DNA from: Bacillota bacterium
GTDB lineage: Bacteria > Bacillota > Clostridia > Acetivibrionales > DSM-1351
Direction of reading: 5' to 3'
Assembly: GCA_023436485.1 (NCBI GenBank)
Contig: JAEZIU010000308.1
Span: 1 to 6,097 of the forward strand
DNA: 6,097 bases
Shown in pieces: positions 5,308 to 6,097 of this stretch. Numbering within the stretch: the stretch's first letter is position 1; each line of letters opens with the position of its first letter. Under the pieces are notes generated by a model that was not told the DNA's origin, did not search any database, and saw nothing but the letters and a program-made list of their open reading frames with translations. The translations under genes and the position numbers were made by a program.

Positions 5308-6097
5308 CTACACCTCTGCAGGGAATTTAATTATAATTCCAGTCAGATATTGCTTCATAAGAGCGAAATCTAATGCATCTACTGTTCCACTTTTATTTAC
5401 ATCTGCAGCAGCTAAACCAGTATCAGATGGGAATTTGGTTATTGAGCCCAACAGATATTGCTTCATTAGTGAATAATCTATCGCATCAACACTTCCACTG
5501 GCATCAAGGTCACCATACTTTACTGTTGGTGTAGGTGAAGTAGCAAGAGCTGCTTGTGCTGCATAATAAGCTGGTTTTGGATTATAGCTTTTATCAAAGA
5601 GTAAAGCATTGTCTCTTCCAGAGAATGTTCCAGGTACCCAGGAATATTTATCTGTAAAGCCCCAGAACTGGATAGCTTTTACAGCAGGCTGTGCCATACA
5701 TTTTTCAATGATATTCTTATAGTAGCTGGCTTGAGTTTGAAGTTCAGTCGAATTAGTATTGCTGGACACACGTACATCCATTTCGGTTACATATATCTCA
5801 AGGCCTAAATCTGCAAAACGTTGCAGATTCTTAGCGAAGTCATTATAGTCAATTGCGTATTGTATATCCAGGTGCATTTGGAACCCAATACCGTCTACAG
5901 GTATACCACGGCTCTTAAAGTCTTTGAGCATCTCATAGGCAGCGTTGGACTTAGGACCGGTATACTCAAGATTGTAATCATTGTATACTAGTTTAGCAGA
6001 AGGGTCAGCCGCACGAGCACGGATAAATGCTTTTTCAATAAAGCTCTTACCCATAGTTCTATACCAGAAGGAATTTCTGTAGCTTCCGTTTTCCTCA
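5308..6097 (-). CDS. Dockerin-bearing GH10 endo-beta-1,4-xylanase, C-terminal part (5' end outside window)
   Basis: Secreted cellulosomal xylanase that cleaves the beta-1,4-xylan backbone. The visible 262 codons are open to the right edge and include residues upstream of the first in-window ATG (6054): RNSFWYRT, a normal GH10 segment. So 6054 is not the start. GH10 features in order: DPSAKLVYNDYN, VDGIGFQMHLD, and IYVTEMDVRV, whose Glu (codon 5784-5782) is the family's retaining nucleophile, then QFWGFTDKYSW with substrate-binding tryptophans. The acid/base Glu and the signal peptide lie beyond the edge. A short TSPTPT linker leads to a type I dockerin with two duplicated calcium loops, DLDASGSVDAID and DVNKSGTVDALD, each followed by a helix with MKQYL. 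This tethers the enzyme to cohesins of a scaffoldin. The recognition pairs Ala-Ile and Ala-Leu suggest C. cellulolyticum-type specificity. The gene ends in TAG followed by a strong terminator. Confidence 0.95.
   Translation of the reverse strand, partial: EENGSYRNSFWYRTMGKSFIEKAFIRARAADPSAKLVYNDYNLEYTGPKSNAAYEMLKDFKSRGIPVDGIGFQMHLDIQYAIDYNDFAKNLQRFADLGLEIYVTEMDVRVSSNTNSTELQTQASYYKNIIEKCMAQPAVKAIQFWGFTDKYSWVPGTFSGRDNALLFDKSYNPKPAYYAAQAALATSPTPTVKYGDLDASGSVDAIDYSLMKQYLLGSITKFPSDTGLAAADVNKSGTVDALDFALMKQYLTGIIIKFPAEV

Noticed and set aside
5308..6054. ATG at 6054 as the xylanase start
   Set aside because: The frame continues upstream with conserved GH10 residues (SFWYRT), and the protein would lack half the catalytic barrel.

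Overview
The window is AT-rich and every convincing gene lies on the minus strand. It suggests a mesophilic, cellulosome-producing clostridium of the Ruminiclostridium type. The strongest evidence is the dockerin at the C-terminus of a family GH10 xylanase. Its two calcium-binding repeats carry Ala-Ile and Ala-Leu at the cohesin-recognition positions, as in C. cellulolyticum-type dockerins, and not the Ser-Thr pair typical of C. thermocellum. Genus assignment is inference; no marker gene is present.

Read in the direction of transcription (right to left): (1) 6097-5308, the 3' part of the xylanase gene, closed by a strong intrinsic terminator at 5282-5248. (2) 5247-4402, about 850 bases without a convincing intact gene. 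This stretch holds phased A-tracts, a promoter matching the sigma-A consensus exactly (TTGACA, 17 bases, TATAAT), a series of RNA hairpins including a terminator-like one, a possible decayed gene, and a weak promoter close to the next gene. (3) 4401-1, a tightly packed acetyl-CoA carboxylase operon: an extra biotin carboxylase paralogue, accB, accC, accD and the first 42 codons of accA, which runs off the left edge.

Together the acc genes encode the multisubunit enzyme that makes malonyl-CoA. Biotin carboxylase (AccC) carboxylates the biotin on BCCP (AccB) using ATP and bicarbonate. The AccA/AccD carboxyltransferase then passes the carboxyl group to acetyl-CoA. No fab genes are interleaved in the visible part. 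The order accC-like, accB, accC, accD, accA, with two divergent biotin carboxylases flanking one BCCP gene, is the most unusual protein-level feature. The first paralogue carries a tail of about 65 residues and substitutions beside the active site.

The less explained part is the leader between xylanase and acc operon. A curved-DNA/consensus promoter module would start RNA near 4988, some 590 bases before the first acc start codon, and the intervening RNA could fold into at least four hairpins. It could be a separate small RNA, an attenuated leader of the acc operon, or a promoter stranded by gene decay. The sequence alone does not decide between these.
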